A DNA stretch of 64,000 nucleotides from CALESS01 sp041741455 (GCA_041741455.1 JBGSJZ010000071.1:1-64000); one strand, 5' to 3'. Positions 34,210 to 44,838 are shown, counted from the first letter of the stretch. Program-made: numbers and translations. Notes: a model not told the origin generated them from the sequence alone.

Positions 34210-35454
34210 TCAGGTTCCCACTGCCCCCGTTTGCCCGTTTACCAACAGATTCACCCGCTTACCATGCGGGGTCTGATAATACGTCAGCCAGGCGGGCAGC
34301 AATACCAATCGAAAGGATTCAATCATCAGGTCGGTGGAGTTTACGGCAAGGTTGCGATGCTGCTCCATGATCCGGTCATCCACCCGCTGACGCATTTGGT
34401 CGCGGGCAATCTTTCTTGCCTCCAAAGATGCATCTCCCAGTTCCACCTGGTAGGTCTCGGCCGGCCAATCCGCCAGGTAGCCTTCTTCGAAGGATTGTGC
34501 CGCCACCAGGTTATAGCCGGGCAAGACGCGTCCCCATAGTTCCCCCAGTCGGCGAGTGCCAGGCAAGCGCAGGTCGGGCAGATCCACAATCTGGTCGCCG
34601 CGCTCGGTCACCCACTCCCGGTTGCGGATGACCTCGCATGTCCAGGGTAGAATGCCAACCACGTGGAATACCCAGGCTGGCAGATATAAACCCACCCCGC
34701 GCGCCAGGCGCGGCCATTCTCCGCTGAACTTGTGGGTCAGCCAGGCCCGTAGCGTTTCTTTGGCTTCAGCTTGGTCAATCGCAAAGGGGATGATTTGGTT
34801 TGGCAGGATTAGTTCCTGGGCAGGCTCTTGAGTGACGTGGGATGAGCTGCAAAACGGACAATTCATGCTCAAATTTGCCGGTGGCAGAGTAAAGACTGCC
34901 CCGCATCCGCTGCAATGCAATTCCAGTTCGGCCCGGGGACGCCAGTGCCCTCGACCACTGACCATGGCGGCCAGGAAGTCGCTGCTGCGAGCGGGTTCTG
35001 CCCGGCTGGTCTGGCCCCCCAGTGTTTGGCGCACCTCACAATATTCACACACCAGGCTGCTTCCATCCGCCGAATATGCTAGCCGTCCGCCACACTTTGG
35101 GCAGGTGAAGCGCCGCCCCTCGACCGCCTGCGCCTCCTGCGGGGCTGGCTGATGATAGACATCTGGATTGAAATTCAGATTTGGTTGGATTTTACCATCC
35201 AGGATACCCAGTTTACGGCGGGCGCGCAGGTCAAATGGATCGATAATGAGCAAGGTTTCCAGGCGGTCACGGGCTTCCTCTTTCGTTTCCGCCACCTCAC
35301 TTAGCCAGAACAGAGCCTCGGATTGCTGGTCGCGGTCAGGGTTCAGGCGAAGCAGCCATTCCAGGTAATACACAGCCTCCTGCCTTTGCCCGGTTCTGGC
35401 TGCTGTCATGCCATGTACCAACAAATCCGCTTCCATTGTTCCCATTTTCGTCAC
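34210..35454 (-). CDS. TPR and zinc-ribbon protein
   Basis: This 414-residue protein starts with TPR-like helices (about 5-80). Two zinc ribbons follow, CPKCG...CEYC and CSGCG...CPFC, and then a long beta-rich region (about 225-414) with a hydrophobic stretch LYLPAWVFHVVGILPW. No enzyme motif is seen. The gene starts 9 nt after the phosphodiesterase stop behind AAGGAGG, either at GTG 35454 or ATG 35445. As the last gene of the cyclase/phosphodiesterase operon it may be a scaffold or effector of that pathway, which is inferred from position only. Confidence 0.7.
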   Translation of the reverse strand: MTKMGTMEADLLVHGMTAARTGQRQEAVYYLEWLLRLNPDRDQQSEALFWLSEVAETKEEARDRLETLLIIDPFDLRARRKLGILDGKIQPNLNFNPDVYHQPAPQEAQAVEGRRFTCPKCGGRLAYSADGSSLVCEYCEVRQTLGGQTSRAEPARSSDFLAAMVSGRGHWRPRAELELHCSGCGAVFTLPPANLSMNCPFCSSSHVTQEPAQELILPNQIIPFAIDQAEAKETLRAWLTHKFSGEWPRLARGVGLYLPAWVFHVVGILPWTCEVIRNREWVTERGDQIVDLPDLRLPGTRRLGELWGRVLPGYNLVAAQSFEEGYLADWPAETYQVELGDASLEARKIARDQMRQRVDDRIMEQHRNLAVNSTDLMIESFRLVLLPAWLTYYQTPHGKRVNLLVNGQTGAVGT

Positions 35455-35463
35455 TCGCCTCCT

Positions 35464-38400
35464 TTACTCGCCCGGTTGATCCTCATCCAGTAAATGCTCA
35501 AAAACTTCCACCACCTGTGGATCAAATTGAATGCCGCTGTGCTGCATAATATATGCCCGGGCGGTTTGACTTTCCCAGGCCGGCCGGTAGGGCCGGTCAG
35601 AGCGCAAAGCATCCCAGACATCCGCCACAGCAAATATGCGCGCCGCCATTGGAATCTCCTCACCTTTCAACCCACGCGGGTAGCCGCTACCATTCCAGCG
35701 TTCGTGGTGGCACCACGGGATTTCCAACGCTGCATGTAAATACGGGATGGGTTTCAGTAATTCATAACCCAATCGGGGATGCTCACGCATCACCTCCCAT
35801 TCCTCATCGGTCAATGCACCCGGTTTGGAGAGAATGTCATCCGGTATGCCAAGTTTGCCAATATCGTGCAGCAGGGCGCCGCGCCAGACATGCACCAGTT
35901 CATCTTCACTCATGCCCAGGCGCTGCCCCAGGCGGATGGTCAGTTCTGCAGCCCGACGGGTATGTCCTTCCGTCTCGCGATCGCGCAACTCCAACGCCCG
36001 TGCCCAGCCTTCCAAGGTGGTGTCGTAGGCAGTTGAAAGCTCCTGGCTGGAACGCTGTGCCTGATCAAAAAGCTGGGCATTGTCAATGGCAATGGCCGCC
36101 TGCCCGGCCAGGGTCTCCAGATATTCCAACCACTCCGGGTCGAAATCCATCGATCGGCGGTAGAACACCTCCAGCACCCCCTTCAACTCGCCTTTGGCCA
36201 GCATCGGCAGGGCAATCCGGCTGATGATCTCTTCCCCGGCCAGGCGTTCCAGTTCCACCGGAGGATATTCCTCTGTCATTGCTGTTTGAAGCAAGGTTTT
36301 TCGTTCCAAGGCTGCCCGGCCGACCAGGCCTTCGCCCAAGCGCACTTCGTGCAGCGAACAACCCTGGCGCAGTTTGAAGCCATAAGCAGCCGCACAGGCC
36401 AGCGTCCAGCCATCCGGGGAGATGAGCATCACATCCGCTGCATCCACGCCTAGGTCCCCGGTTAACTGATGCAACAATTCATCCAAGAGGACTTGCACGT
36501 CCAGGCTGGCAGAGATGGCGGTATCCAGGGCATGGATCGCCATCAGCCGCTGCAAACGCTGGCGGGTTTCATCGTAGAGGGCAGCCCGCTGCACGGCACT
36601 GGCTGCAATATCCGCAATGGACACGAGCACCCGGATTTCGCCATCCATGAACGGCCGATTCCTACCCAGCCACAAAGTTCCCATCACCTGCTCGCGCCGG
36701 TTATCGTCCGAATCGAGCATACGCGACCGGGCAGAAAGAGGTGCAATCAACGGGATGCAGACGACTGCCATTTCATCGTTGAAGATTCGGCGGATCAATG
36801 GTTCCTGGCTGGTGGGGACATTATTTTCTACAAATGGCTGCAAGGATACTAAAACACGGGCGGTAGCGCCGGTCTGCCCGCTGACCTGGATACCTTTCCA
36901 ATTCTGCCAGGCTCCCACCCCCTTTTCACAAATCAGGCGGCTATCCTGGGCATTCCGCATCATCAGGGCTGCCCCATGCCCATCCAGCAGTTCGCGAGCC
37001 TGGATAAGGATGGTTTCGATAATTTCTGAGCGGCTGGTGGCCAGGCGCAAGGCGGAGGTCAAGGTTGCAATGGCGGCCTGCCGGCGTTCATCCTGCTCCC
37101 GATCCGTCACATCTTGTTTAATGGCGATGAAATGGGTGATTCGAGCCGGTTGGTCGTCGCGCGTGGTTGAGAAGACCGGGGTGATGGTCATTTCTTCAAT
37201 ATAAAGACTGCCTTCTTTGCGGCGGTTGGTTACGCGTCTGCTCCAGACGCGTCCGGCAAGGATTTCTCGCCACATTTCAACAAAAAATTCTTCCGGGTGC
37301 ACACCTGAGTTGAGGATGCTGGCTGACTGGCCAATCGCCTCTTCTGCGCTATATCCGGTCAGCCGGGTAAAGGCCGGGTTCACATATTGGATCAGACCTT
37401 CCAGGTCGGTGATGACGATGCCATTAGCGGCGGCTTCCAGCGCCGTGGTTTGCAGTTTTTGCCTGGCTCTCACCTGCTGCCGAGCCGTTATATCCCGCTC
37501 AACGCCCAGGAGATAACCCTGCTGATTATCCAACCCTGGTACCAGGGTCACATTGACCTCTGCCCAACAAGAGTTTCCATTCCGGCGGGGTAGTTGGATT
37601 TCCAATCTTGAGATCGTCCCCTGGCAGCGCACTAATTCCAGGTATTTTTGGGCCTGGGGGCGATCTTTTTCAAAGATCAGGTCAAAAATACTGCAACCAA
37701 TCAACTCATCGGGTGTGCTGAACTCGTGCATCGCAGCTGCCCGCTGGTTACAGAATAACACCACCCCTTCCAGGTCAGTCAATACAACACCTTCGGGGAG
37801 AATTTCCATTAGAGAACTGTAACGAATTTCGCTTTCAGCCAGCAGGCGTTGTTCCTGCTGCCGCTCGGTCAGATCGCGCACAAAAACAATCACACGCGTC
37901 TGCCCACCAAAATTTACCCGGTGAAGGTTCACTTCTGTGGGGAAGGCTTCGCCATTCTTGCGGACACCGAAACTCTGGGTGAAGGTCAGGCCGTCCAGGA
38001 CTTCCTGAGTTATGAAGTTTGGCAAATGATTGGCAACATCCGGCGGGATCAGGTCATAGGCCTTCAATTGCAGCATTTCCGCTCGGGAATAGCCATACAT
38101 TTTACAAGCAAATTCGTTGCAATCCAAAACCCGGCCATCCAGATCCTCGATGAAAATGGCATCTAAAGCGCTCTCGACGATTAGACGGCTTTGCTCCTCA
38201 CTTTGTTGCAAGGCTTCGCTGATGCGCTGGCGCTCAGCCAGTTCCTCAGCCAACTGGTGGGTCTTCTCGTCCACTGATTTTCGCAAGCGTTCCTGGCGAT
38301 TGAAAAAAGTGGAAACCAAGGCTGCCACCAGCAGGACAATCACCAGGCCACCCCACTGGATTAGCGGCAATGGCAAACCAACCGCATCCCTCCAACCTTC

Positions 38401-39153
38401 CGGAGGCGCCGCCAGTAACTGCCAGTTTCCGCCCGGCAGGGGAATGTTTTGGTGTAGCGGCTCGAAAGCCGGATTCACCAACCGGCCGGACATTAAATTG
38501 CCATTTCCATCTAATAATGCCCAACCGTCAGGTAAATCCGCCAAGCCAGTTTCCGCCAGGATCAAATCCAGGTCAAAGGCGGCTGAGGTTGAACCCCAGG
38601 CTTGCCCAGCTCGCAGCACAACTCCCCGGGCAATTAGCATACGCTGCCCGGTGCTGATCAAATAGGGTCCCTGCAGTAGGATGGTCTCGGTCTGTTGCAC
38701 TTCAACCCAGTCAGCAGCCATTCTGGGTTCCAATTCAGTATAAGATTGGCCGGATTTATTCGTCTCCGGGAAGAGGATCAGATCATTTTCTGACAGCTCC
38801 AGGCAGAAGAATTCGATCCCCCGGGCTGATTGGTACAATCCCTCGAGGATGGATTGTAAGTGCATCGGTTCAACCTGACTGTATGCTTCCAATTCGGCAC
38901 TGGTAAAAGTCCGCAGGGTTTCTGCCAGGCCCAGTCTTCGGTCAAATTCTGTCTTCAGAGTTTCTGCCTTGGTGGAAAGATCTGTCTGAATGAGTTGCTG
39001 CATTTCCGCAATCAGGTGATTGGCATAATACTGTTGGAATGAATACCAAATCGGCAAACCGACCAGAAGTGAGATCAAAGCAGCTACCAACGCCAGGCGG
39101 CGAGGGCGAATGAAATAATTTTGCAGACCGTTTTTCCATCTCTGCAACAGCAT
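35464..39153 (-). CDS. Membrane HD-GYP c-di-GMP phosphodiesterase with PAS and GAF sensors
   Basis: This 1229-residue protein has helix 1 (about 20-40), an outside sensor domain (about 45-262) and helix 2 (about 263-285). Three PAS domains (about 315-435, 437-560, 565-690), two GAF domains (about 695-860, 865-1015) and an HD-GYP domain follow. The last has HDIGKLGIPD (HD at 1096-1097), HHERWNGSGYP (GYP 1157-1159) and the ADVWDAL segment. It should hydrolyse c-di-GMP in response to outside and cytoplasmic signals. Its ATG overlaps the cyclase stop as TGATG, so synthesis of the two opposing enzymes is coupled. Confidence 0.9.
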   Translation of the reverse strand: MLLQRWKNGLQNYFIRPRRLALVAALISLLVGLPIWYSFQQYYANHLIAEMQQLIQTDLSTKAETLKTEFDRRLGLAETLRTFTSAELEAYSQVEPMHLQSILEGLYQSARGIEFFCLELSENDLILFPETNKSGQSYTELEPRMAADWVEVQQTETILLQGPYLISTGQRMLIARGVVLRAGQAWGSTSAAFDLDLILAETGLADLPDGWALLDGNGNLMSGRLVNPAFEPLHQNIPLPGGNWQLLAAPPEGWRDAVGLPLPLIQWGGLVIVLLVAALVSTFFNRQERLRKSVDEKTHQLAEELAERQRISEALQQSEEQSRLIVESALDAIFIEDLDGRVLDCNEFACKMYGYSRAEMLQLKAYDLIPPDVANHLPNFITQEVLDGLTFTQSFGVRKNGEAFPTEVNLHRVNFGGQTRVIVFVRDLTERQQEQRLLAESEIRYSSLMEILPEGVVLTDLEGVVLFCNQRAAAMHEFSTPDELIGCSIFDLIFEKDRPQAQKYLELVRCQGTISRLEIQLPRRNGNSCWAEVNVTLVPGLDNQQGYLLGVERDITARQQVRARQKLQTTALEAAANGIVITDLEGLIQYVNPAFTRLTGYSAEEAIGQSASILNSGVHPEEFFVEMWREILAGRVWSRRVTNRRKEGSLYIEEMTITPVFSTTRDDQPARITHFIAIKQDVTDREQDERRQAAIATLTSALRLATSRSEIIETILIQARELLDGHGAALMMRNAQDSRLICEKGVGAWQNWKGIQVSGQTGATARVLVSLQPFVENNVPTSQEPLIRRIFNDEMAVVCIPLIAPLSARSRMLDSDDNRREQVMGTLWLGRNRPFMDGEIRVLVSIADIAASAVQRAALYDETRQRLQRLMAIHALDTAISASLDVQVLLDELLHQLTGDLGVDAADVMLISPDGWTLACAAAYGFKLRQGCSLHEVRLGEGLVGRAALERKTLLQTAMTEEYPPVELERLAGEEIISRIALPMLAKGELKGVLEVFYRRSMDFDPEWLEYLETLAGQAAIAIDNAQLFDQAQRSSQELSTAYDTTLEGWARALELRDRETEGHTRRAAELTIRLGQRLGMSEDELVHVWRGALLHDIGKLGIPDDILSKPGALTDEEWEVMREHPRLGYELLKPIPYLHAALEIPWCHHERWNGSGYPRGLKGEEIPMAARIFAVADVWDALRSDRPYRPAWESQTARAYIMQHSGIQFDPQVVEVFEHLLDEDQPGE

Positions 39154-42100
39154 CAGGCTTCACCTCCTGTTGCCGGGCATGCCCAATTACCCTGCCCCTG
39201 GGAACCCCAGGCAGTCACCATGCCGCGGCAGGTGGCCTTGGTGCTGTACAAAGCTTCATCGGCATGGCGGATCAAAGTTTCAAGATCCACAGCATCCCCG
39301 GCATCTGCCACGCCAAAGCTAATCGAAACAGTCACTTCCAACCCATTCTGCCGCAGAATCGGCTCCAGCAGCGCCTGGCGCAGGCGTTCAGCCACCTGGA
39401 CAGCTGCAGCTGTATCCGTTTCCGGTAAAAGGATGACAAATTCCTCGCCGCCGTAGCGGGCTACCAAATCCACTTCCCGCAATTTCTCCTGGAAGAGCTG
39501 GGCCACTGCCAGCAAAACCGCATCCCCCACCATGTGCCCGTGCCGGTCATTAACCAGTTTGAAGTAATCGACATCCATCATAATCAGCGCCAGTTGGTGC
39601 TGGTAACGACGGGAGCGTTCAAACTCCACCCGGGCGGCTTCAAAGAAGTGCCGCCGATTGTACATACCTGTCAGTGGGTCGGTAATCGCCATTTGACGCA
39701 CCTGCTGAAAGAGCCGGGCGTTTTCAATGGCAATGGCTGCTTCGTTGGAAAAGGCCTGCAGTAATTGTGCTTCGCGTTCCCCATAAGCACCCACCTCAAT
39801 GGAATCGAGCGCCACGCAGCCGATGATCCCGCCACGCACGATCAGGGGGACGCATAACCAGCCCCGGGTATAAACCACCTCACCCCAGGCCGCGTAGCGT
39901 CTGTCGGTTTTAGCATCTTCGATAATCACCGGCCGGCGGGTGCGGAACAACTCCTGGAATAATTCATTCTCCGCCGGGAAAAGCCGTCCATAGATCAGCG
40001 ATGGATATGGATGCCCGGTACCAGCCATCAGGCGCATCCCATTTGCTTCCTGCAAGAAGATGGACGCACTGTGATAAGGAAGCACACGCTGCATTTGAAT
40101 CAGGATGCGTTCCAGCACCTGATTCAAATCCAGCGCAGAAATAACAGCCGAGGCTGCCTGCCGCAAGGTTTCACTCTCTTCAGCCTGCCTGCGGACATCC
40201 GCGTACAAGCGTGCATTCTGGATCGCCAGCCCGGCCTGCCTTGCGACAGATTCTGCCAGCGCCAGTTCGCGCACGGTAAAGCGGTTGCGTGCATCATAAC
40301 AAAAAATACCCAGCGCCCCCACCCGCTCCAGGCCACTCACAACCGGCACACCAATGAAGGTTCGCACCCCGGCATCCAGCCACTCGCGACGTGCGCGTGG
40401 GTCGGCTGCATAGTCATCCAGCACCACTGACTGCCCGGTGTTCCAAATCTGCCAGGCAATGCTACTGCCAGGTGTTTCTTTGAGGGTTGAGGTGGTTTCA
40501 GGCAGGTTGAACAGGTACGGATAGGTCATTTGGTTCAGTTCTTCATCCACCATACCCAGCGCTCCGGCATCCGCCCCCACCAGCTCAACTGCCAGCCGCA
40601 CCAAGTTCTGCAAAATGGTCGGCAGATCCAATGCACTACTCAACGTGCTGATGACCTCGTTCAGGCGTCTTTCGCGCTCCAGCAATCCAATGGTTTCACC
40701 AAAAAGTTGAGCATTTTGCAGTGCCAGGCCAGCTTGAGCCGCCAGGGCGCTCAACAGTTCGAGATGGCGCGGCTGGAAGAAATTGATCTCACCTTTATCC
40801 AGGGCCAGGAGCGCCACCACCCGCCCCTGTACCAGGATTGGTGCACAGGCCCACGAGAGAATATATTCAATATTGTTCAAGTGCACCCAGGTTGGATCTG
40901 CAGTGATATCTGGGATCAACATTGGGCGTTTATTTTCCACAACCCAGCGCAGGTTATGAATCTCGCTCAGTTTCAACACCACGCCCATCGTGTTTGCCGA
41001 AAGTTTCTGGGCGTGGCGACCATAGGCGCGCACCCGGCCGACCCGTACCTGGTCACCTTCCACCATCATCAAGGTGGCCACATCACACGGGATCAGTCGC
41101 GGCAGCTGGTTGAGTAACTGATCCAGTACCGTATCCAAGTCGAGTGTGGCGGTCAAAACCACGCCGGTTTCCCGCAGCGCCTGGGCCAGTTCCCGCTGTT
41201 CGCTTTCCGATTCCAGCAGCCGGTCGCGCTCAATTTCCAATTCTTTCAGAGCGGTGATGTCGTGGAAAATACCGACTGCTCGTAGCGGACGGCCGGCTTG
41301 ATCCCAATTGACCACACGCCCTCGACTGCGAATCCAGCGCACCTCGCCGTTGTGCAACACGATCCGGTATTCCATGCGGGCAGCCCGCCGTTCTTGAACC
41401 GCCTGTTGCATGATCGCCCGCACCCGCGCCCGGTCTTCTTGCAGCATAGCTTTTTCCCAAGCGCTATATTCCATCTCAGTCTCACCGGCCGGCAAGCCCA
41501 TTAAATTCGCCCAGAGCGGTCCCATGCGGATGCGCTGAGATTGTAGATTCATATCCCAGATATCTTGTTCCGCCCCCTCCAGAGCCAGAGTCAGGCGCTC
41601 ATCTTTTTCCTTCAGATCACCTTCTGCCCGCGCCCGCCCGGTAAACGCCACAAACTGGTTGGCCAGGGTGGTATACCATTCCAGGCTTTGCTGATCCACT
41701 ATCCGCTCCTCCGGGCTGGCCAAACTGAGCACCCCTACCACCCTCTGACTGGATAGCAACGGGACAGCTACAAACGTCCGGATCTCTCCCCCAAACTGGG
41801 TGTGAATCGGGGTTGACCCGCTTTCCACCACCAGTTTTGCGGTGCGGGCTGCCACGCCGGAAAGAGCCTGAACAACCGGCGTCTCCAGGCCAGCTGTCTG
41901 TCCGGAAAGATCCATTCCTGTGGCCGCTTCCAGGATCAAGATTTCGTGTTCGCTATCGTAGCGTTCGATCACCACCACTGGGAATCCAGTGGCCGAGCTG
42001 ATTACCACCACCGTTGCCTGGTTAGCTTCCGGCAGCGATGGGGTTTCCAAGGCGATATGCGAAAGGCGGTTCAGGGTTATCAACTCGGTATTACGGCGTT

Positions 42101-42893
42101 GCAGTTGGCGGGTGCGATCTTCCACCGTGGCTTCCAGCAGCTGGTTATTTTCGTCCAACCGTGCCTGCTGTTGGCGGATCTTTTCCAACATCTGGGTAAA
42201 CGAGACTTTCAAATCATCCAGTTCACCGATTCGAAAATCAGGTAGGACCACTTCTTCCGGAGGCAGGTCCGTGGTATCCAGGCCAGCTTCCGTCATGCGG
42301 CGCAGCCTGGCCACCGGGCGGATGACCAGATACCAGAGGGCCAGAACCAGGCCGGTCAGGGTCAATCCACCAATTATGACCGTCAGGCGCAACCTGCTCA
42401 TCAACATCTGAAGTTGCTGATCTAATTCGGATTGCCAATTGGCCTGATGCAATAAAAGACTGCGCGGCAGGGCTGCGCTCTCAGCCAGCGGCACAATCAC
42501 CAGCGCTCCATTCTCCCCATAAGGCAACGACTTCACCTGGTTTTCAAAGAAAGAACGCTCCAGGCCAGCGATTTCTCGTACTCCCTGCGGCTTGGGCATA
42601 TCGCCATCCGCCAAAATCAGACCCTGTGGATCGACAACCTGGAATTTGCTCCCGATCCCCATCCGGGAGAAGTAAACCAGGGTGGCTTGCACCGCCTGCC
42701 AATCCTCGGCAACCGCATCATCGAGAATCACTTTGGCCACCAAATTGGCAGATTGAATAGCCGCGGCTTCCGAGTCGCGCTGAAATGCCTCGAGCTGGGC
42801 ATTCATCATCATCACCTGACGAACCAGGATGAATGCTTGAAAAGCGAGGAAAAAACTGAGGATGAGCCAGAAGAGCGGCAATCTACGACGCAT
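39153..42893 (-). CDS. Membrane diguanylate cyclase (GGDEF) with HAMP, GAF and PAS sensors
   Basis: This 1246-residue protein has an N-terminal helix, an outside sensor region, a second helix followed by a HAMP-like linker, a GAF domain, a PAS domain (WANLMGLPAGETEME...), further GAF domains and a C-terminal GGDEF domain. The active-site signature is GGEEF (1148-1152). Exactly five residues before it is REVD, the RxxD inhibitory site, so product inhibition by c-di-GMP is expected. ATG 42893 follows CGGAG and starts the helix; a longer start at 42938 overlaps a TACAAT promoter box. Confidence 0.9.
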   Translation of the reverse strand: MRRRLPLFWLILSFFLAFQAFILVRQVMMMNAQLEAFQRDSEAAAIQSANLVAKVILDDAVAEDWQAVQATLVYFSRMGIGSKFQVVDPQGLILADGDMPKPQGVREIAGLERSFFENQVKSLPYGENGALVIVPLAESAALPRSLLLHQANWQSELDQQLQMLMSRLRLTVIIGGLTLTGLVLALWYLVIRPVARLRRMTEAGLDTTDLPPEEVVLPDFRIGELDDLKVSFTQMLEKIRQQQARLDENNQLLEATVEDRTRQLQRRNTELITLNRLSHIALETPSLPEANQATVVVISSATGFPVVVIERYDSEHEILILEAATGMDLSGQTAGLETPVVQALSGVAARTAKLVVESGSTPIHTQFGGEIRTFVAVPLLSSQRVVGVLSLASPEERIVDQQSLEWYTTLANQFVAFTGRARAEGDLKEKDERLTLALEGAEQDIWDMNLQSQRIRMGPLWANLMGLPAGETEMEYSAWEKAMLQEDRARVRAIMQQAVQERRAARMEYRIVLHNGEVRWIRSRGRVVNWDQAGRPLRAVGIFHDITALKELEIERDRLLESESEQRELAQALRETGVVLTATLDLDTVLDQLLNQLPRLIPCDVATLMMVEGDQVRVGRVRAYGRHAQKLSANTMGVVLKLSEIHNLRWVVENKRPMLIPDITADPTWVHLNNIEYILSWACAPILVQGRVVALLALDKGEINFFQPRHLELLSALAAQAGLALQNAQLFGETIGLLERERRLNEVISTLSSALDLPTILQNLVRLAVELVGADAGALGMVDEELNQMTYPYLFNLPETTSTLKETPGSSIAWQIWNTGQSVVLDDYAADPRARREWLDAGVRTFIGVPVVSGLERVGALGIFCYDARNRFTVRELALAESVARQAGLAIQNARLYADVRRQAEESETLRQAASAVISALDLNQVLERILIQMQRVLPYHSASIFLQEANGMRLMAGTGHPYPSLIYGRLFPAENELFQELFRTRRPVIIEDAKTDRRYAAWGEVVYTRGWLCVPLIVRGGIIGCVALDSIEVGAYGEREAQLLQAFSNEAAIAIENARLFQQVRQMAITDPLTGMYNRRHFFEAARVEFERSRRYQHQLALIMMDVDYFKLVNDRHGHMVGDAVLLAVAQLFQEKLREVDLVARYGGEEFVILLPETDTAAAVQVAERLRQALLEPILRQNGLEVTVSISFGVADAGDAVDLETLIRHADEALYSTKATCRGMVTAWGSQGQGNWACPATGGEA

Positions 42894-43059
42894 GGCAAAG
42901 CTCCGAGCAGCGGCTGCGGCCTGATGATTATTGTACATGATTAATCCCCCACAAAGAGATTACAGTATTCTTAACTGCCAGGTAGAACCTCCTCAACAAC
43001 TGTAAGCACACATCGTGTATTGGAAGAACCTCTTCCGTTTTCCTCTCTTCTGCCTCAGG

Positions 43060-43065
43060 TATAAT
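43060..43065 (+). promoter_or_regulatory. -10 box, leaderless promoter of pxpB
   Basis: TATAAT is followed by only 6 nt before the ATG at 43072, so transcription should begin at or next to the start codon. No ribosome site is present. Confidence 0.65.
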
Positions 43066-43071
43066 CAATCC

Positions 43072-43728
43072 ATGCCTGATTTTCGCATCCAATCCGCCGG
43101 TGATTCCGCCATCCTGGTCCAGCTAGGCCAGGAAATGAACCCAACAACATCGCACAGGGTACACGCACTGGCGGCAGGCCTGTTCGAACGTCGCCTGCCC
43201 GGCCTGGGCGAGGTTGTACCGGGCTATGCCAGCCTGCTGGTGCATTTTGACCCGCTACGGTTGACTCCAGCCGAAGTGACTGCCTGGCTGCAAATGCTGG
43301 TAGAAGATTTAGCGGATGATCCGCCGGTGCCTTCTGGTCGCCGGATGGAAATTCCAACCGTGTATGACGGTCCCGATCTGATATCCCTGGCCGTGAGCAA
43401 GAACCTGACCCCGGCTGAAGTCATCCACCGCCATGCCGGGCGGGAGTACTTAGTCTACCTGATCGGCTTCACCCCCGGTTTTGCCTACCTGGGCGAGGTG
43501 GACCAAAGCATCGCCGCACCCCGCCTGGCCAGCCCGCGCCAGCGGGTGCCGGCCGGCTCGGTCGGCATCGCCGGTCGGCAGACCGGCATCTACCCGCTGG
43601 ATTCACCCGGTGGCTGGCAATTGATTGGCCGTACCCACCTGCGTTTTTTTGATCCACAAGCAGACCCGCCCTGCCTGCTGGCACCGGGTGATTCGGTGAT
43701 CTTCTGCCCGGTGGAGAAGCTGCCATGA
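43072..43728 (+). CDS. pxpB: 5-oxoprolinase subunit B (KipI-like)
   Basis: This 218-residue protein opens with FRIQSAGDSAILVQLG and has the family motif GFTPGFAYLG and the RVPAGSVGIAG.QTGIYP block of PxpB/KipI. With PxpC and PxpA it opens 5-oxoproline to glutamate using ATP. The start at 43072 is set by the family opening and the -10 box 6 nt before it; a longer frame begins at 43015. Its stop overlaps the pxpC ATG (ATGA). No pxpA is in the window. Confidence 0.92.
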   Translation: MPDFRIQSAGDSAILVQLGQEMNPTTSHRVHALAAGLFERRLPGLGEVVPGYASLLVHFDPLRLTPAEVTAWLQMLVEDLADDPPVPSGRRMEIPTVYDGPDLISLAVSKNLTPAEVIHRHAGREYLVYLIGFTPGFAYLGEVDQSIAAPRLASPRQRVPAGSVGIAGRQTGIYPLDSPGGWQLIGRTHLRFFDPQADPPCLLAPGDSVIFCPVEKLP

Positions 43729-44660
43729 GTCTGCTGGCGCTTCAAGTAGATGGCCTGGCCACTGTGCAGGATCTCGGCCGGCACGGCTGGGAGCGTTTTG
43801 GCGTGCCAGTGTGCGGGGCGATGGATGGCTTTGCCTTGCGGGCAACCAACGGATTGGTCGGCAACCCACCGGAGACAGCCGGGTTGGAACTTGCCCTGGG
43901 TGAATTAACTTTGCTGGCTGAAGATGACCTGCTGCTGGCGGCCAGCGGTCGTGGTTGGCGCTTTACAATTGGCGGACACAGCCTGCCATTGTGGATGGCA
44001 GCCATTGCCCGGCGCGGTGAAATCATTCACCTGCAGCCTGAAAAGACCCCTGGTTGGGTTTACCTGGCGGTGTGTGGCGGAATTGCCACCCCGCCGATAC
44101 TTGGCTCGCGTTCCACCTACTTGCGCGGCGGTTTTGGCGGCCTGGAAGGACGCGCCCTGCAACCAGATGATCGATTGCCGATTGGCCCACACCCAGGCTT
44201 GTTTGAACTTCTGAAGCGCGCAGGAAACGACCTGCCCCCCGCCCTGCACCCGGCCTATGCAGATCATATCTTGCTGCACTTGATTCCTGGCCCACAAGCA
44301 GACGCCTTTGATGATCCATCCTGGCAGATCCTGTTGACCTCCGATTATCAACTCACCGATGCCTGTGACCGTATGGGCTATCGGCTCTGCGGTCCGCGGC
44401 TTCAGCATCACACCTCGCCGGATATCCTTTCGGAAGGCACACCGCTCGGCTCAGTCCAGGTGCCAGGCGATGGCCAGCCAGTGATTTTGATGGCTGACCG
44501 CCAGACGACCGGTGGCTATGCCAAGATCGGCGTACTGGCCAGCGCCGACCTGCCCTTGCTGGCCCAGTGTCCGCCAGGGTTTGGAACCGTGCGCTTCACC
44601 CGCACCACCCAGGCAGAAGCAGCAGATCGCTGGAGAAAATTGTTGAGTTGCTTCAAATAA
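43725..44660 (+). CDS. pxpC: 5-oxoprolinase subunit C (KipA-like, biotin-dependent carboxyltransferase fold)
   Basis: This 311-residue protein has the GLATVQDLGRHGWERFGVPV opening, AMDGFALRATNGLVGN, and the LRGGFGGLEGRAL and DRQTTGGYAKIG.V motifs of PxpC/KipA. It forms the ATP-dependent 5-oxoprolinase with PxpB and PxpA. It overlaps pxpB by 4 nt, so the two are translationally coupled. Confidence 0.92.
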   Translation: MSLLALQVDGLATVQDLGRHGWERFGVPVCGAMDGFALRATNGLVGNPPETAGLELALGELTLLAEDDLLLAASGRGWRFTIGGHSLPLWMAAIARRGEIIHLQPEKTPGWVYLAVCGGIATPPILGSRSTYLRGGFGGLEGRALQPDDRLPIGPHPGLFELLKRAGNDLPPALHPAYADHILLHLIPGPQADAFDDPSWQILLTSDYQLTDACDRMGYRLCGPRLQHHTSPDILSEGTPLGSVQVPGDGQPVILMADRQTTGGYAKIGVLASADLPLLAQCPPGFGTVRFTRTTQAEAADRWRKLLSCFK

Positions 44661-44838
44661 CCGGGAGACTCTTGCAGAACCTTCCTTTACCTTCCCCAAA
44701 ACACCAACTAGCGAGTTCCAGCCCAGATAGACTCTTTCCTTATATACAGCGAAATATAGTAAGCAACATTCAATCCCCCAAGAAAGGTTTTTCAAAAGTC
44801 GCTTTCAAATTCGGATCAGCCGCAGGGAAAAATGGTAC

